Shown here piece by piece: positions 49,646 through 58,163 of a stretch of 64,000 bases of DNA. Within the stretch, counting starts at the first letter, position 1. Every line of letters begins with the position of its first letter. This DNA comes from Nitrospirota bacterium. Its GTDB lineage: Bacteria > Nitrospirota > JACRHL01. A program made the translations under genes and the position numbers. The notes beneath the pieces were generated by a model. It was not told the origin of the DNA and ran no database searches. It worked only from the letters and a program-made list of their open reading frames with translations. Where the stretch lies: assembly GCA_029858285.1 (NCBI GenBank), contig JAOUFN010000003.1, positions 62,001 to 126,000 on the forward strand, read 5' to 3'.

Positions 49646-50535
49646 CAAGCCTCCGGATTTTCTTCGGTAAGCATCGCCGTGAGGTAGGCCCCGTAGGCGT
49701 TTTTGCTCAACCCCTTGGCGAGCCGCGCCACGTCATCCGCTGTGATGTAGCCCATCCGGTAGGCAATTTCCTCCAGACACGCCACCTTGAGGCCCTGCCG
49801 CGCCTCGATGGTTTCAATATAGTTGGACGCCTGCAAAAGAGATTCGTGGGTGCCGGTATCGAGCCAGGCGATTCCCCGCCCCAGCACCTCCACATTAAGA
49901 CTTCCCTGGCGCAGGTAAATGTTGTTGACGTCGGTGATTTCCAACTCTCCCCGCGCCGACGGCTTGAGTTTGCGGGCGATATCCACCACCGGATTGTCGT
50001 AGAAATAAAGGCCCGGCACCGCGTAGTGTGACTTGGGAGATTTGGGCTTTTCCTCCAACGTGGTCACCTTCCCGGCAGAGTCGAAGGTGACCACGCCGTA
50101 GCGTTCCGGGTCGCTCACCCGGTAGGCGAAGATGGTCCCCCCTTCCCTGCGGGCGGCGGCGTTTTTGAGGGTGTCCACCAGATGGTGGCCGTAGAAAATG
50201 TTGTCGCCGAGGATCAGGGCCACGCGGTCGTCGCCGATGAAATCGGCCCCCAGCACGAAGGCCTGGGCAATGCCGCCGGGGGTGGGCTGCGCGGCGTAGA
50301 CGATGGAAATACCCAGATGCGAACCGTCCCCCAGCAGCCGCTGGAATGCGGGCTGATCCTCCGGCGTGGTAATGACCAGAAACTCTCTGAGCCCGGTGAG
50401 CATGAGAGTGGACAGTGGGTAGTAGACCATAGGCTTGTCGTACACCGGCATGAGCTGCTTGGAGACCGCCCGGGTGAGGGGATACAACCGGGTACCCGAG
50501 CCGCCCGCCAGAATGATGCCCTTGGGGCTGGTCAC
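49642..50535 (-). CDS. rfbA: Glucose-1-phosphate thymidylyltransferase
   Basis: The 297-residue enzyme starts the dTDP-rhamnose pathway by joining glucose-1-phosphate to dTTP. The nucleotide motif is [36 protein letters not shown] and [13 protein letters not shown] are typical of RmlA. The GTG at 50535 has the site GGGAGAAAT. It is first in an rmlACBD operon whose genes overlap end to start, except for a 17-base gap before rfbD. Confidence 0.96.
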   Translation of the reverse strand: MTSPKGIILAGGSGTRLYPLTRAVSKQLMPVYDKPMVYYPLSTLMLTGLREFLVITTPEDQPAFQRLLGDGSHLGISIVYAAQPTPGGIAQAFVLGADFIGDDRVALILGDNIFYGHHLVDTLKNAAARREGGTIFAYRVSDPERYGVVTFDSAGKVTTLEEKPKSPKSHYAVPGLYFYDNPVVDIARKLKPSARGELEITDVNNIYLRQGSLNVEVLGRGIAWLDTGTHESLLQASNYIETIEARQGLKVACLEEIAYRMGYITADDVARLAKGLSKNAYGAYLTAMLTEENPEAW

Positions 50536-50728
50536 ATGATTTCTCCCGAAAGGGGTCGTGGCACTGCCGGGCGGGGCCGGGCGGTGAAGGGCCGCCGCGA
50601 TGATACCCAAAAAGGGGGGCGAGGGACAAAGGGCGAAGCTTGCCCGCAGACTCTGCTCCTTGACCTTCCCCACCTACCAAGGGGCAATGTATCGCCTACC
50701 GCCGTAATTTTCAGTGATTCGCCCCCCC

Positions 50729-51919
50729 TCACCCGATCCCGTAATGCAATAACTTGCACGGAATCGCGCCGTTGTACAGGGTGTTCTTTTTGTCCGCGCC
50801 CAGCCGCATGCAGTGGGCCAGATCGGGGTTGCCGGTGAACACGGCAGCGCGCCAGCCACTAAAACACCGCTTCAACGCGCCGCCCAGTTCGGCGTACAAC
50901 GCCTCCAGATCCGAATCCGTCCCCAGTCGTTCGCCGTAGGGGGGGTTCGCCACTACCAGACCTGGGGTGCCGGTTTCCGGCGTGGCCTCCGCCAGGGATC
51001 TGACCGTGACTGTCACCCTGTCCTGCAATCCGGCGCAGCGCAGGTTTTCCCGCGCAAATTCGATGGCCAGCGGATCGCGGTCGTAGCCGCGGATCGGTGG
51101 CAGCCGTGCCAGACCCGCCGTACGGCGTTGGCGCGCCTCTTCCAGCAGCCCCGCCCACAGGGCCGGGTCGTGCTCGCGCCAGCGCAAAAAGCCGAAGTAA
51201 TCCCGCTCCAACCCCGGCGCCACGTCGGCGGCCATCAGGGCCCCTTCGATTAAGAGGGTGCCGGAGCCACACATCAGGTCCACCAGCAGTCCGCCTTTTT
51301 CGGCAATCGCCAGCCAGCGGCTGTAGCCAATAATCGCAGCCGCCAGGCTCTCCTTGAGGGGAGCCTCCCCGCCATGGGTGCGATAACCCCGCCGGTGCAG
51401 GGCGTCCCCTGACAGGTCCAGCGATACAGTGGCCTCGTCGCGGTACAGGTAGACGTTTATCCGTACGTCCGGGTAGCGCGTGTCCACCGACGGGCGCAAC
51501 CCCGTCTCGTCCCGGAACTGGTCCACGATGGCGTCCTTCACCCTCAGGGCACCGTAGCGGGAGTGGGTGATGAGGGACTGGGAGGTGCTGAAATCCACCG
51601 CCAGGGTGCCGTCGGTGCCCAAGTGATCGTCCCAGTTCAGGGCGCGCACACCGTCGTAGAGGTCCTCGGGGTCGGGGCAGTGGAAGCGCGTCAGCGGCAG
51701 CAGCACGCGGCTGGCCAGCCGCGACCAAAGGCAGGCCCGGTAACCTGCCTCCAGCGGTCCCGCGAACTCCACCCCGGCACGGGTTTCGCGCACGTCATCC
51801 GCCCCCATGGCGCGCAGTTCGACCGCCAGGGGTGGCTCCATACCCTTGGCGCAGGTGGCAAAAAAACGGATGGGTGTGGACAAACGAAAATCCCCCGCAG
51901 GTGAGCGACTTGCGGGCAT
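50729..51919 (-). CDS. RlmL-like THUMP rRNA methyltransferase, single domain
   Basis: The protein, about 396 residues, has an N-terminal ferredoxin-like/THUMP region (FFATCAKGMEPPLAVELRAMGA) and a class I SAM methyltransferase with LVDLMCGSGTLLIEGALMA and the N2-guanine motif VVANPPYGERLG. It matches the N-terminal half of RlmL (23S rRNA m2G2445) without the fused RlmK domain. The start is uncertain: ATG at 51919 lacks a good site, and a TTG around 51883 after GCGGGGG is an alternative. Confidence 0.87.
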   Translation of the reverse strand: MPASRSPAGDFRLSTPIRFFATCAKGMEPPLAVELRAMGADDVRETRAGVEFAGPLEAGYRACLWSRLASRVLLPLTRFHCPDPEDLYDGVRALNWDDHLGTDGTLAVDFSTSQSLITHSRYGALRVKDAIVDQFRDETGLRPSVDTRYPDVRINVYLYRDEATVSLDLSGDALHRRGYRTHGGEAPLKESLAAAIIGYSRWLAIAEKGGLLVDLMCGSGTLLIEGALMAADVAPGLERDYFGFLRWREHDPALWAGLLEEARQRRTAGLARLPPIRGYDRDPLAIEFARENLRCAGLQDRVTVTVRSLAEATPETGTPGLVVANPPYGERLGTDSDLEALYAELGGALKRCFSGWRAAVFTGNPDLAHCMRLGADKKNTLYNGAIPCKLLHYGIG

Positions 51920-52076
51920 TGTACCGGAGTGGGACCATCAGCGCGGGACAATCCGCAGAGGACACGGCCCAGTTCGGCTGCAAAAAGGCCGGGTGGCGCG
52001 TACCCACCCGGCCCACATTCCACCGGCAGAACCCAGGGATGAGCCAGCCGACCGATGGTCATGCCCTGACTGTTGG

Positions 52077-52838
52077 TCAGAAGGCGACGTTCAGGCCGGC
52101 TGTGAACTCCATCTCGGACTGGGTACCGTAAATGCGCTGCAGGCCATCCACAGATTTTCCGGCCAGGGGCACCGACAATCCCACGGAAGGGGTGACGGTG
52201 ACATCTCCCACCGCAAGGGTATGGCTGACGCCAACCTGTGCCAGGCTGAGTCCATCCTGATAGTCGTCTGCTACCCGGTTGACCGTGTCCGCCGCCCAGG
52301 AGACGTAGGAAATGGTGGCCGACAGGTCAGCCTTACCCGCCGATCCGGAGACACCCAGGTCCACCCACAGGTCACCGTTTTTATAAAAACCGCTGGTGGT
52401 GTCAGATACCGTGTAATACGCCTTCAGCGTGGGCGACAGGACACTGTCCAACGAGACCCCCAGGTACGTCTCGGTGAAGTTGGAGTGGCCATCATACAGG
52501 TAGGAGTAGTGGATGGTTCCCACCGAGTAGCCCAGCTTGCCGACGCTTCCTGAATAGTCGAGGGTCCAGTCGAACTCCACCACATCCCGCCCGCCGTAGC
52601 TGGCAGATGGAGCCGGGTAGGAATTGGAAAACCACACCGACCCCGACAGCCCCCCGGTAGATGCCCCCAGGCTGCCCTGGACTGCGGGAGAATCGAAATT
52701 CTGCGCCACGCCGCGCCACACGTACTGGCTGAACACCCCCATGCTGCCCCTCACCTCCGTCGCCGCGTAAGCCGGGGAAACTCCTACCACGCACACCAGC
52801 GCGGCAGCCCAAAAAAATGTTCTTCCGTTCAATTGCAT
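52077..52838 (-). CDS. TIGR02001-type exported beta-barrel-like protein
   Basis: The 253-residue product has a signal peptide (FFWAAALVCVVGVSPAYA) and then the pattern of a small outer-membrane barrel: VRGSMGVFSQYVWRGVAQNFDSPAVQGSLGAS, repeated amphipathic strands and a C terminus ending in FTAGLNVAF with the terminal Phe of outer-membrane proteins. It resembles the TIGR02001 family of unknown function. The ATG at 52838 has the site AAGGAGAAC; the longer track ORF is upstream sequence. Confidence 0.85.
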   Translation of the reverse strand: MQLNGRTFFWAAALVCVVGVSPAYAATEVRGSMGVFSQYVWRGVAQNFDSPAVQGSLGASTGGLSGSVWFSNSYPAPSASYGGRDVVEFDWTLDYSGSVGKLGYSVGTIHYSYLYDGHSNFTETYLGVSLDSVLSPTLKAYYTVSDTTSGFYKNGDLWVDLGVSGSAGKADLSATISYVSWAADTVNRVADDYQDGLSLAQVGVSHTLAVGDVTVTPSVGLSVPLAGKSVDGLQRIYGTQSEMEFTAGLNVAF

Positions 52839-53212
52839 CCTGTTCTCCTTGTCGTGCCTGCCATGGATCCAATTGGATCGAACTGATCCGATCGGCTGAA
52901 GTGATTTCCGGTTCCCCGGACCGGTATTCAAGGGGGCGGTGTTCTGCCACTCCCTGCTGCCAATCCTGTTGAGCAAGCTGGATGCCACGCTTGAAAAACA
53001 ACACATCAGACTGATTTTATTGTGTTTAATCTTGATTTTTGGAAGCAGACTGGTGCCACACAGGCGGGATTTACGACCCTGGCGTTCGCAGTTCTACGAA
53101 TCCGTCGTGGGCCCAACCTGCCGCCTCCGATTGAGCCATCCTCTGCTGGCGGGCTACAATTCACCCTCCCCCTTTGAATGGCCCGCAAGCAGTGAGATAG
53201 CGCAGAGGCAAC
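52839..53212. other. Divergent intergenic region, 374 bases
   Basis: It separates the TIGR02001 gene (minus) from mtnB (plus). It carries the GATC palindromes near 52866 and an A/T-rich patch around 53007-53045. I recognise no small gene or RNA. Confidence 0.55.
52866..52879. promoter_or_regulatory. Perfect 14-base palindrome in the leader of the TIGR02001 gene
   Basis: GATCCAATTGGATC is fully self-complementary and lies 28 bases before the ATG, followed five bases on by GATCCGATC. It may be an operator for a dimeric regulator. The close set of GATC sites would also be Dam targets if this organism has Dam. Confidence 0.35.
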
Positions 53213-53866
53213 GTGGCGGTTTCGAAATCACATGGCGCGGCTTCCGACGCGGAACGGGAATTCGACACCCGCGCCGTCGAACTGATTACGGCAGGACGGT
53301 TTATCCACGCGCGCGGCTGGGTGCCTGCCACCAGCGGCAACTTTTCGGCCCGGCTGTCGGACGGCAGCATTGCCATCACTGTATCCGCTCGCCACAAGGG
53401 GGATCTGAAACACCCCGGCGACATCATGCGCGTGGACGCCCAAGGCAAATCCCTCGACGGCCAGAAACCGTCCGCCGAAACACTTTTGCATACCTCCCTC
53501 TACCGCCGCTATCCCAAGGTGGGCGCCGTGCTGCACCCCCACTCTACCCACGCCACACTGATTTCACGGCTGTGCACGGGAGGACTGGTGCTGGAGGGGT
53601 ACGAATTATTAAAAGCCCTGGAGGGAATCGACACCCACGAGACGCGGGTGGTCATCCCCATCTTCTCCAATGATCAGAACATTCCGCGCCTGTCGGCCAA
53701 GGTGGAAAAATATCTCGACAGCCACGGAGAGATTTTCGGCTATATCCTCGCCGGACACGGGTTTTACACTTGGGGAGCTTCAGTGGCGGACGCCTTGCGC
53801 CATGTAGAGGCGCTGGAGCATCTGTTCGAACTGGAAACCCGCCTGTATGGAGTCAAACATCCATGA
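53213..53866 (+). CDS. mtnB: Methylthioribulose-1-phosphate dehydratase
   Basis: The 217-residue class II aldolase-type zinc enzyme dehydrates methylthioribulose-1-phosphate in methionine salvage. Zinc ligands lie in LHPHSTHATLI and a later His in LAGHGFYTWG; the N-terminal GWVPATSGNFSARLSDG is typical. The GTG start is preceded by AGAGG. It is first of mtnB-mtnD-mtnC, with overlapping junctions. Confidence 0.95.
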   Translation: MAVSKSHGAASDAEREFDTRAVELITAGRFIHARGWVPATSGNFSARLSDGSIAITVSARHKGDLKHPGDIMRVDAQGKSLDGQKPSAETLLHTSLYRRYPKVGAVLHPHSTHATLISRLCTGGLVLEGYELLKALEGIDTHETRVVIPIFSNDQNIPRLSAKVEKYLDSHGEIFGYILAGHGFYTWGASVADALRHVEALEHLFELETRLYGVKHP

Positions 53867-54423
53867 CCACACTGACCATCTCTCCCGAGGAGAACCCCAC
53901 GCCAGACGCAGTTTTCACCGATTTTTCCGACATCCAGAAGCGGCTGGAGGAGGTCGGTGTGTTGATTGAGCGCTGGCAGGCCGACCGCGTCCTGGGGCCG
54001 GACGCGGATCAGGACAGTATTCTTGCGGCCTATGCAGACCCGGTGGCGCGGCTGAAGAAAAAATATAACTTTGCCTCCGCCGACGTGATTGCCGTGGGGG
54101 CGGGCCATCCTCAAAAGGACGCCCTGCGCGCCAAGTTTTTGCAGGAACATACCCACAGTGATTACGAGGTGCGTTTCTTCGTGGAGGGGTGCGGGCTGTT
54201 CTTTTTGCACCCCGACCACCGGGTGTACGGCATCCTCTGCGAGCGCGGCGACCTGTTGAGCGTGCCCGCCGGGGCGCGCCACTGGTTCGATCTGGGGGCC
54301 ACCCCAAACCTGCGCTGCGTCCGCCTGTTCACCACGCCGGAGGGGTGGGTGGCGGACTACACCGGCAGCGACATCGCCAAAAACTTTCCCACCCTGGAGC
54401 AGTTCCAGCGGGCCCACGCGTGA
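53863..54423 (+). CDS. mtnD: Acireductone dioxygenase
   Basis: The 186-residue cupin opens acireductone in methionine salvage. The metal site HTHSDYE gives two His and a Glu (HxHxxxE) and the fourth ligand is the His of ARHWFDLG. With Fe it makes the methionine precursor, with Ni an off-pathway product. The ATG overlaps the mtnB stop (ATGA). Confidence 0.95.
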   Translation: MTTLTISPEENPTPDAVFTDFSDIQKRLEEVGVLIERWQADRVLGPDADQDSILAAYADPVARLKKKYNFASADVIAVGAGHPQKDALRAKFLQEHTHSDYEVRFFVEGCGLFFLHPDHRVYGILCERGDLLSVPAGARHWFDLGATPNLRCVRLFTTPEGWVADYTGSDIAKNFPTLEQFQRAHA

Positions 54424-55100
54424 TTCGGGCTGTCGTCACCGACATTGAGGGCACCACGTCGTCCCTGGCCTTCGTCAAGGACGTTCTGTTTCCCTACTCC
54501 CGCAACCACTTGGCCGATTTTGTTCGTGCCCATGTGGGGCGGGGCGACGTGAGCGCGATACTGGCAAACGTGTGGGCCGAGGCCAACCTCACCATAGGGG
54601 ACACCGAGGCGGCCATCGCCTGTCTGCTCTGCTGGAGCGATGAAGACAAAAAAATCACCCCGCTCAAGGCCTTGCAAGGGCTGATCTGGGAAGCCGGGTA
54701 CGCGGAGGGGGCCTTTTGCGGCCATATCTATCCCGACGCCGAAGGACGGCTGCGGGAATGGGCAGCAGGGGGCGTGAAACTGTACGTGTATTCCTCCGGC
54801 TCGGTGCATGCGCAAAAGCTGCTTTTCGGCCACACCAAATACGGCGATCTGACGCCCCTGTTCAGTGGTTTTTTCGACACCCGCATTGGCGCCAAGGCAG
54901 ACAGGGGCTCCTATGCCACCATTGCGCGGGAAGCCGGGTTGGAACCGCCGGAGATACTGTTTTTATCCGACATTGGTGCAGAGCTTGACGCTGCGCGGGC
55001 GGCGGGAATGCAGACCTGTCAATTGCTGCGGCCGGGGAACACCCCCGCTCCCGGCCACCCGCAGGCGGCGGACTTTGACGCCGTCCCCCTTCCCACCTGA
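54420..55100 (+). CDS. mtnC: Enolase-phosphatase E1
   Basis: The 226-residue HAD-family enzyme enolises and dephosphorylates diketo-methylthiopentyl-phosphate to acireductone. It begins AVVTDIEGTTSSLAFVKDVLFPY with the two acidic residues, and continues with VYSSGSVHAQKLLFGHT and FLSDIGAELDAARAAGMQT. The GTG overlaps the mtnD stop (GTGA). mtnA, mtnK and a transaminase are not in the window. Confidence 0.95.
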   Translation: MIRAVVTDIEGTTSSLAFVKDVLFPYSRNHLADFVRAHVGRGDVSAILANVWAEANLTIGDTEAAIACLLCWSDEDKKITPLKALQGLIWEAGYAEGAFCGHIYPDAEGRLREWAAGGVKLYVYSSGSVHAQKLLFGHTKYGDLTPLFSGFFDTRIGAKADRGSYATIAREAGLEPPEILFLSDIGAELDAARAAGMQTCQLLRPGNTPAPGHPQAADFDAVPLPT

Positions 55101-55182
55101 GACGACGGCGCCCGGCCACTCTGCTATGCTTCTCCCGCCCGTGAGCATACTCCCATGCCGGGCATGGTGGAGGGTGTTCTCC

Positions 55183-55389
55183 ATGGATGTCTGGTCGCTG
55201 ATGTGGCAGATGGTGTTCGGCGCGGTCGGCTTCGGCTACTTCATCTATGGAAAGAAGCAGCAAAAGGGGATCCCCCTCACCTGTGGCATTGCCCTGTGCG
55301 TGGTGCCGTATTTCGTCGTAAATACCTTTGCCTTGGTGGCTATCGGCCTTGCCTTGATGGGCGCACCGTTCCTGCCGGCAAGCCGGTAA
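55183..55389 (+). CDS. Small two-helix membrane protein
   Basis: The 68-residue product (MDVWSLMWQMVFGAVGFGYF, YGKKQQKGIPLTCGIALCVVPYF) has two membrane segments and the short YGKKQ loop common to small conserved proteins of unknown function. The ATG has the site GGAGGG. It lies downstream of mtnC and converges with the TVP38 fusion gene. The longer track ORF is not needed. Confidence 0.7.
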   Translation: MDVWSLMWQMVFGAVGFGYFIYGKKQQKGIPLTCGIALCVVPYFVVNTFALVAIGLALMGAPFLPASR

Positions 55390-55412
55390 CCGCGGCTGCC
55401 CGGGCGGGGTGC

Positions 55413-57563
55413 CTACCCGCGTCGCCAGGCGTGGAAACGCTCCAGCCATGCCAGCAGGCGTTTGGGGGCATGGGCGCGCCGCCACTCCCCGGCCACAAAC
55501 TTGTTGGCCTCCGCCAGGGTGGGGTAAGCGTGCAGGGTGCCCAGAATTTTGTTCAACCCCAACCCGTGTTTCATCGCCAGGACGTATTCCGCCAAAAGTT
55601 CCCCCGCATGCTCCCCGACAATGGTTACCCCCAAGATGCGATCCTTCCCCGGCACCGTCAGCACCTTGATGAAGCCGTGGGCAGCGCCGTCGGTGATGGC
55701 CCGGTCCAGATCGGCCAGGTCATAACGGGTGACTTCGTAAAAAACACCCTGTTGCCGCGCTTCCTGCTCATTCAGGCCAACCCGCGCAACCTCCGGGTCA
55801 GTGAAGGTAACGCGGGGAATCACGGAGTAATCCACGCGAAATTTCTTGAAGGGGCCAAACAAGCTGTTGACGGCGGCATGCCATGCCTGATGGGCGGCCA
55901 AATGCGTGAACTGGTAGGGCCCCACCACGTCACCGGCAGCGTGGATGTTGGGGTAAAGGGTTTCCAGGAACCCGTTGGTGGCCACGGCGCGGTTTACCGG
56001 GATACCCAATTCCTCCAGCCCGTACCCGTTCAGCCGCGCCTCGCGCCCCACCGCGCACAGCAGCATGTCGTAGCAGATGCGGTGTTCTGCGCCCTGCCGA
56101 TCCACCACCAGTGCCCGCTCACCACTGGCAGACTCGCAGGAGAGTGCCCGGTGGCCGGTGAGCACCGTTACGCCGTCCGCCTCCAAGGCGGCCTGGGTGA
56201 GGGCCGACACGTCCGCGTCCTCGGCGGGCAGTGGGAACTCCCCCATTTCAACCAAGGTCACCCCCGCTCCCAGACGTGCCAGTGCCTGGGCCAGTTCGCA
56301 GCCGATCGGACCTCCCCCCAACACCACTAGACGGCGTGGCGCGGCCTCCAGCCTGGATAGTTCGTCCCATAGGGTATCGCTGGTGACGTATCCGGCCTCC
56401 TCCAGCCCCGACAAGGGCGGCACCACCGGGCGGGCGCCGGTGGCGATGACGATGCTGCGTGCGGTCAATCGGCTGGTGCCACCGTCGTTGAGGGCAATTC
56501 TCACGGTCCACGGGTCCACCAGCCGTGCATGCCCCGACAGCACCTCTACCCCCAGCCGGGTGTAGCGCTCCACGCTGTCGTGGGGCTCCACGCGGGCGAT
56601 CACCTCGCGCACGCGCCGCATTACCGCCCCGAATTTCACGCTTGTGGTACCCGGTTCCAGCCCGTAGCGGTCGGCGTGGGCGATCTGGTGTGCCAGCCGG
56701 GCGCTGCGGATCAGCGCCTTGCTCGGCACGCAACCGGTGTTCAGACAGTCACCCCCCATGCGGCCGCCCTCCACCAGAGTGACCCTGGCGCGAACGGCTG
56801 CGGCCACATAAGCAGTCACCAGCCCTGCGGCACCGCCTCCGATGACGATCAGGTTGCGGTCGAAGGCCCGCGGACGCCGCCAGCGGGCGTACATCCGCCG
56901 GGTCTGAAACATGCGGACCAGCCCCCGGGCGAGGAGCGGAAACACACCCAAAAGGGCAAAGGACGCCAGCAGGCCGGGGGAAACGATGTCCGACGGGTGA
57001 CTGATGCGCGCCAACTGGGTGCCCGCGTTCACAAACACCGCAGTGGCGGGCAGCATGCCTAATTGGCTCACCCAGTAAAAAGTGCGGGCGCGGATCGGAG
57101 TCAGCCCCATCAGCAGGTTAACGAGGAAAAACGGGAAAATTGGCACCAGGCGCAGGGTGAACAGGTACGCTGCGCCACCCCGCTCCATGCCTTCGTAAAT
57201 GGCCTTCAGGCGCTTGCCAAAACGCCGCTTGACCGCATCGTGCAGCAGGTAGCGCGAGGCCAGAAACGCCAGTGTCGCCCCGACACTGGCGGCAAATGAC
57301 ACCAGCACGACGCCGGTCACCAGCCCGAACACCGCCCCCCCGGCCAGACTCATCACCGCCGCCCCCGGTAGGGAAAGGGCGGTCACTACCACGTAGATGG
57401 CCAGGTACGCGGCCGCCGTCCACACCGGCGCGTCGGCCCTCAAGGCGCTGAGGGAATCCTGTCCGGCCTTCAGGGCGTCCAGGGTCAGGTAACGATCCAG
57501 ACCAAGGCCGAAGAAGGCACTCAGCAGAGCCGCGAGCATCAGGATGAGCAGGGTCTTTTTCAT
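55413..57563 (-). CDS. TVP38/DedA-like membrane domain fused to a mercuric-reductase-type flavoenzyme
   Basis: The 716-residue protein has an N-terminal TVP38/VTT membrane domain (about 1-225) joined to a soluble FAD/NAD(P)-disulfide oxidoreductase. The flavoenzyme half has the FAD loop VIGGGAAGLVTAYVAAA, the redox pair GGDCLNTGCVPSKALI, an NAD(P) loop VVLGGGPIGCELAQAL and a dimerisation domain ending in HAYPTLAEANKFVAGEW. It lacks the N-terminal metal-binding domain and C-terminal Cys pair of mercuric reductase, so mercury reduction is not supported. Such fusions are known; substrate unknown. Start at 57563. Confidence 0.9.
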   Translation of the reverse strand: MKKTLLILMLAALLSAFFGLGLDRYLTLDALKAGQDSLSALRADAPVWTAAAYLAIYVVVTALSLPGAAVMSLAGGAVFGLVTGVVLVSFAASVGATLAFLASRYLLHDAVKRRFGKRLKAIYEGMERGGAAYLFTLRLVPIFPFFLVNLLMGLTPIRARTFYWVSQLGMLPATAVFVNAGTQLARISHPSDIVSPGLLASFALLGVFPLLARGLVRMFQTRRMYARWRRPRAFDRNLIVIGGGAAGLVTAYVAAAVRARVTLVEGGRMGGDCLNTGCVPSKALIRSARLAHQIAHADRYGLEPGTTSVKFGAVMRRVREVIARVEPHDSVERYTRLGVEVLSGHARLVDPWTVRIALNDGGTSRLTARSIVIATGARPVVPPLSGLEEAGYVTSDTLWDELSRLEAAPRRLVVLGGGPIGCELAQALARLGAGVTLVEMGEFPLPAEDADVSALTQAALEADGVTVLTGHRALSCESASGERALVVDRQGAEHRICYDMLLCAVGREARLNGYGLEELGIPVNRAVATNGFLETLYPNIHAAGDVVGPYQFTHLAAHQAWHAAVNSLFGPFKKFRVDYSVIPRVTFTDPEVARVGLNEQEARQQGVFYEVTRYDLADLDRAITDGAAHGFIKVLTVPGKDRILGVTIVGEHAGELLAEYVLAMKHGLGLNKILGTLHAYPTLAEANKFVAGEWRRAHAPKRLLAWLERFHAWRRG

Positions 57564-58163
57564 CTGGCCTGTACTGGGAATTTCGGCGGACGGCGCGGGC
57601 CATGGTGGCATTTGCTGACACGACAGGCAACCCGGCATTGCGGAGGAGCACGAGGGGGTTCCTCCCGCCACAACCTTCACAAGGTGAGAAAAATGGTGGA
57701 TTTTTTTTCTGCGGCATGGGGATTGGAGTCGCTTTGAATCGGATTAATTATCTTTATTTATCAAATAGATAAAATAACCTCATATCACTTGATCATCCAC
57801 CGGGTGATCCCGTAGGTTCCCCCCTGTCGCCGATCCCCGGTGACACAACAGCAGATGGGGAAGCATGTGCCGGATTTCCGAAAACCCCCGCCCGCTCGCT
57901 CCTCCCCCTCCTGGGGACGTAGCGGCCTGGTGTGGTGTTTCGGCGCGCCGGTACCTGCCGTTGCCGGTTGCATACCCGGTTGAACCACCGGCGGACCACG
58001 AGGTTCAAGACCTGCGTGGATCGGAAGACCCGTGGTTGACGGGTATGCCACGCCCCCTCACGGTGTGACGGCCACTTATCTGGCCTTCCACTTCTCCGTC
58101 CCGACGCCTGATTCCACCATTTTGGCGGAGCGGGCTTTTTTCAACCCTCAAGGAGAGGTGCGA
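57564..58163. other. 600-base divergent leader region before the giant oxidase
   Basis: The left part presumably holds the TVP38-fusion promoter. A very A/T-rich patch at 57739-57781 contains TTTATC-AAATA-GATAAA, an operator-like inverted repeat and likely promoter area. The right part (57980-58141) is structured: TTGAACC/GGTTCAA with a 15-base loop, then CGTGG..ACCCGT/ACGGGT..CCACG, then GGCCA/TGGCC, then a terminator-like hairpin. No gene fits here. Confidence 0.6.
58100..58141 (+). terminator. Attenuator-like hairpin just upstream of the giant oxidase
   Basis: CCCG-A-CGCC pairs with GGCG-GAG-CGGG around a 15-base loop and is followed by C and six T, only 22 bases before the ATG. In this position it would stop transcription into the oxidase unless disrupted, which is the arrangement of a riboswitch or attenuator expression platform. 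Confidence 0.45.

Noticed and set aside
55413-56850. Mercury resistance (merA)
   Set aside because: The flavoenzyme half lacks the C-terminal Cys pair and N-terminal metal-binding domain, and no other mer genes are present.
57780-58060. Known riboswitch class in the oxidase leader
   Set aside because: By-eye comparison with manganese (yybP-ykoY), cobalamin and c-di-GMP consensus cores found no match, so no class is assigned.
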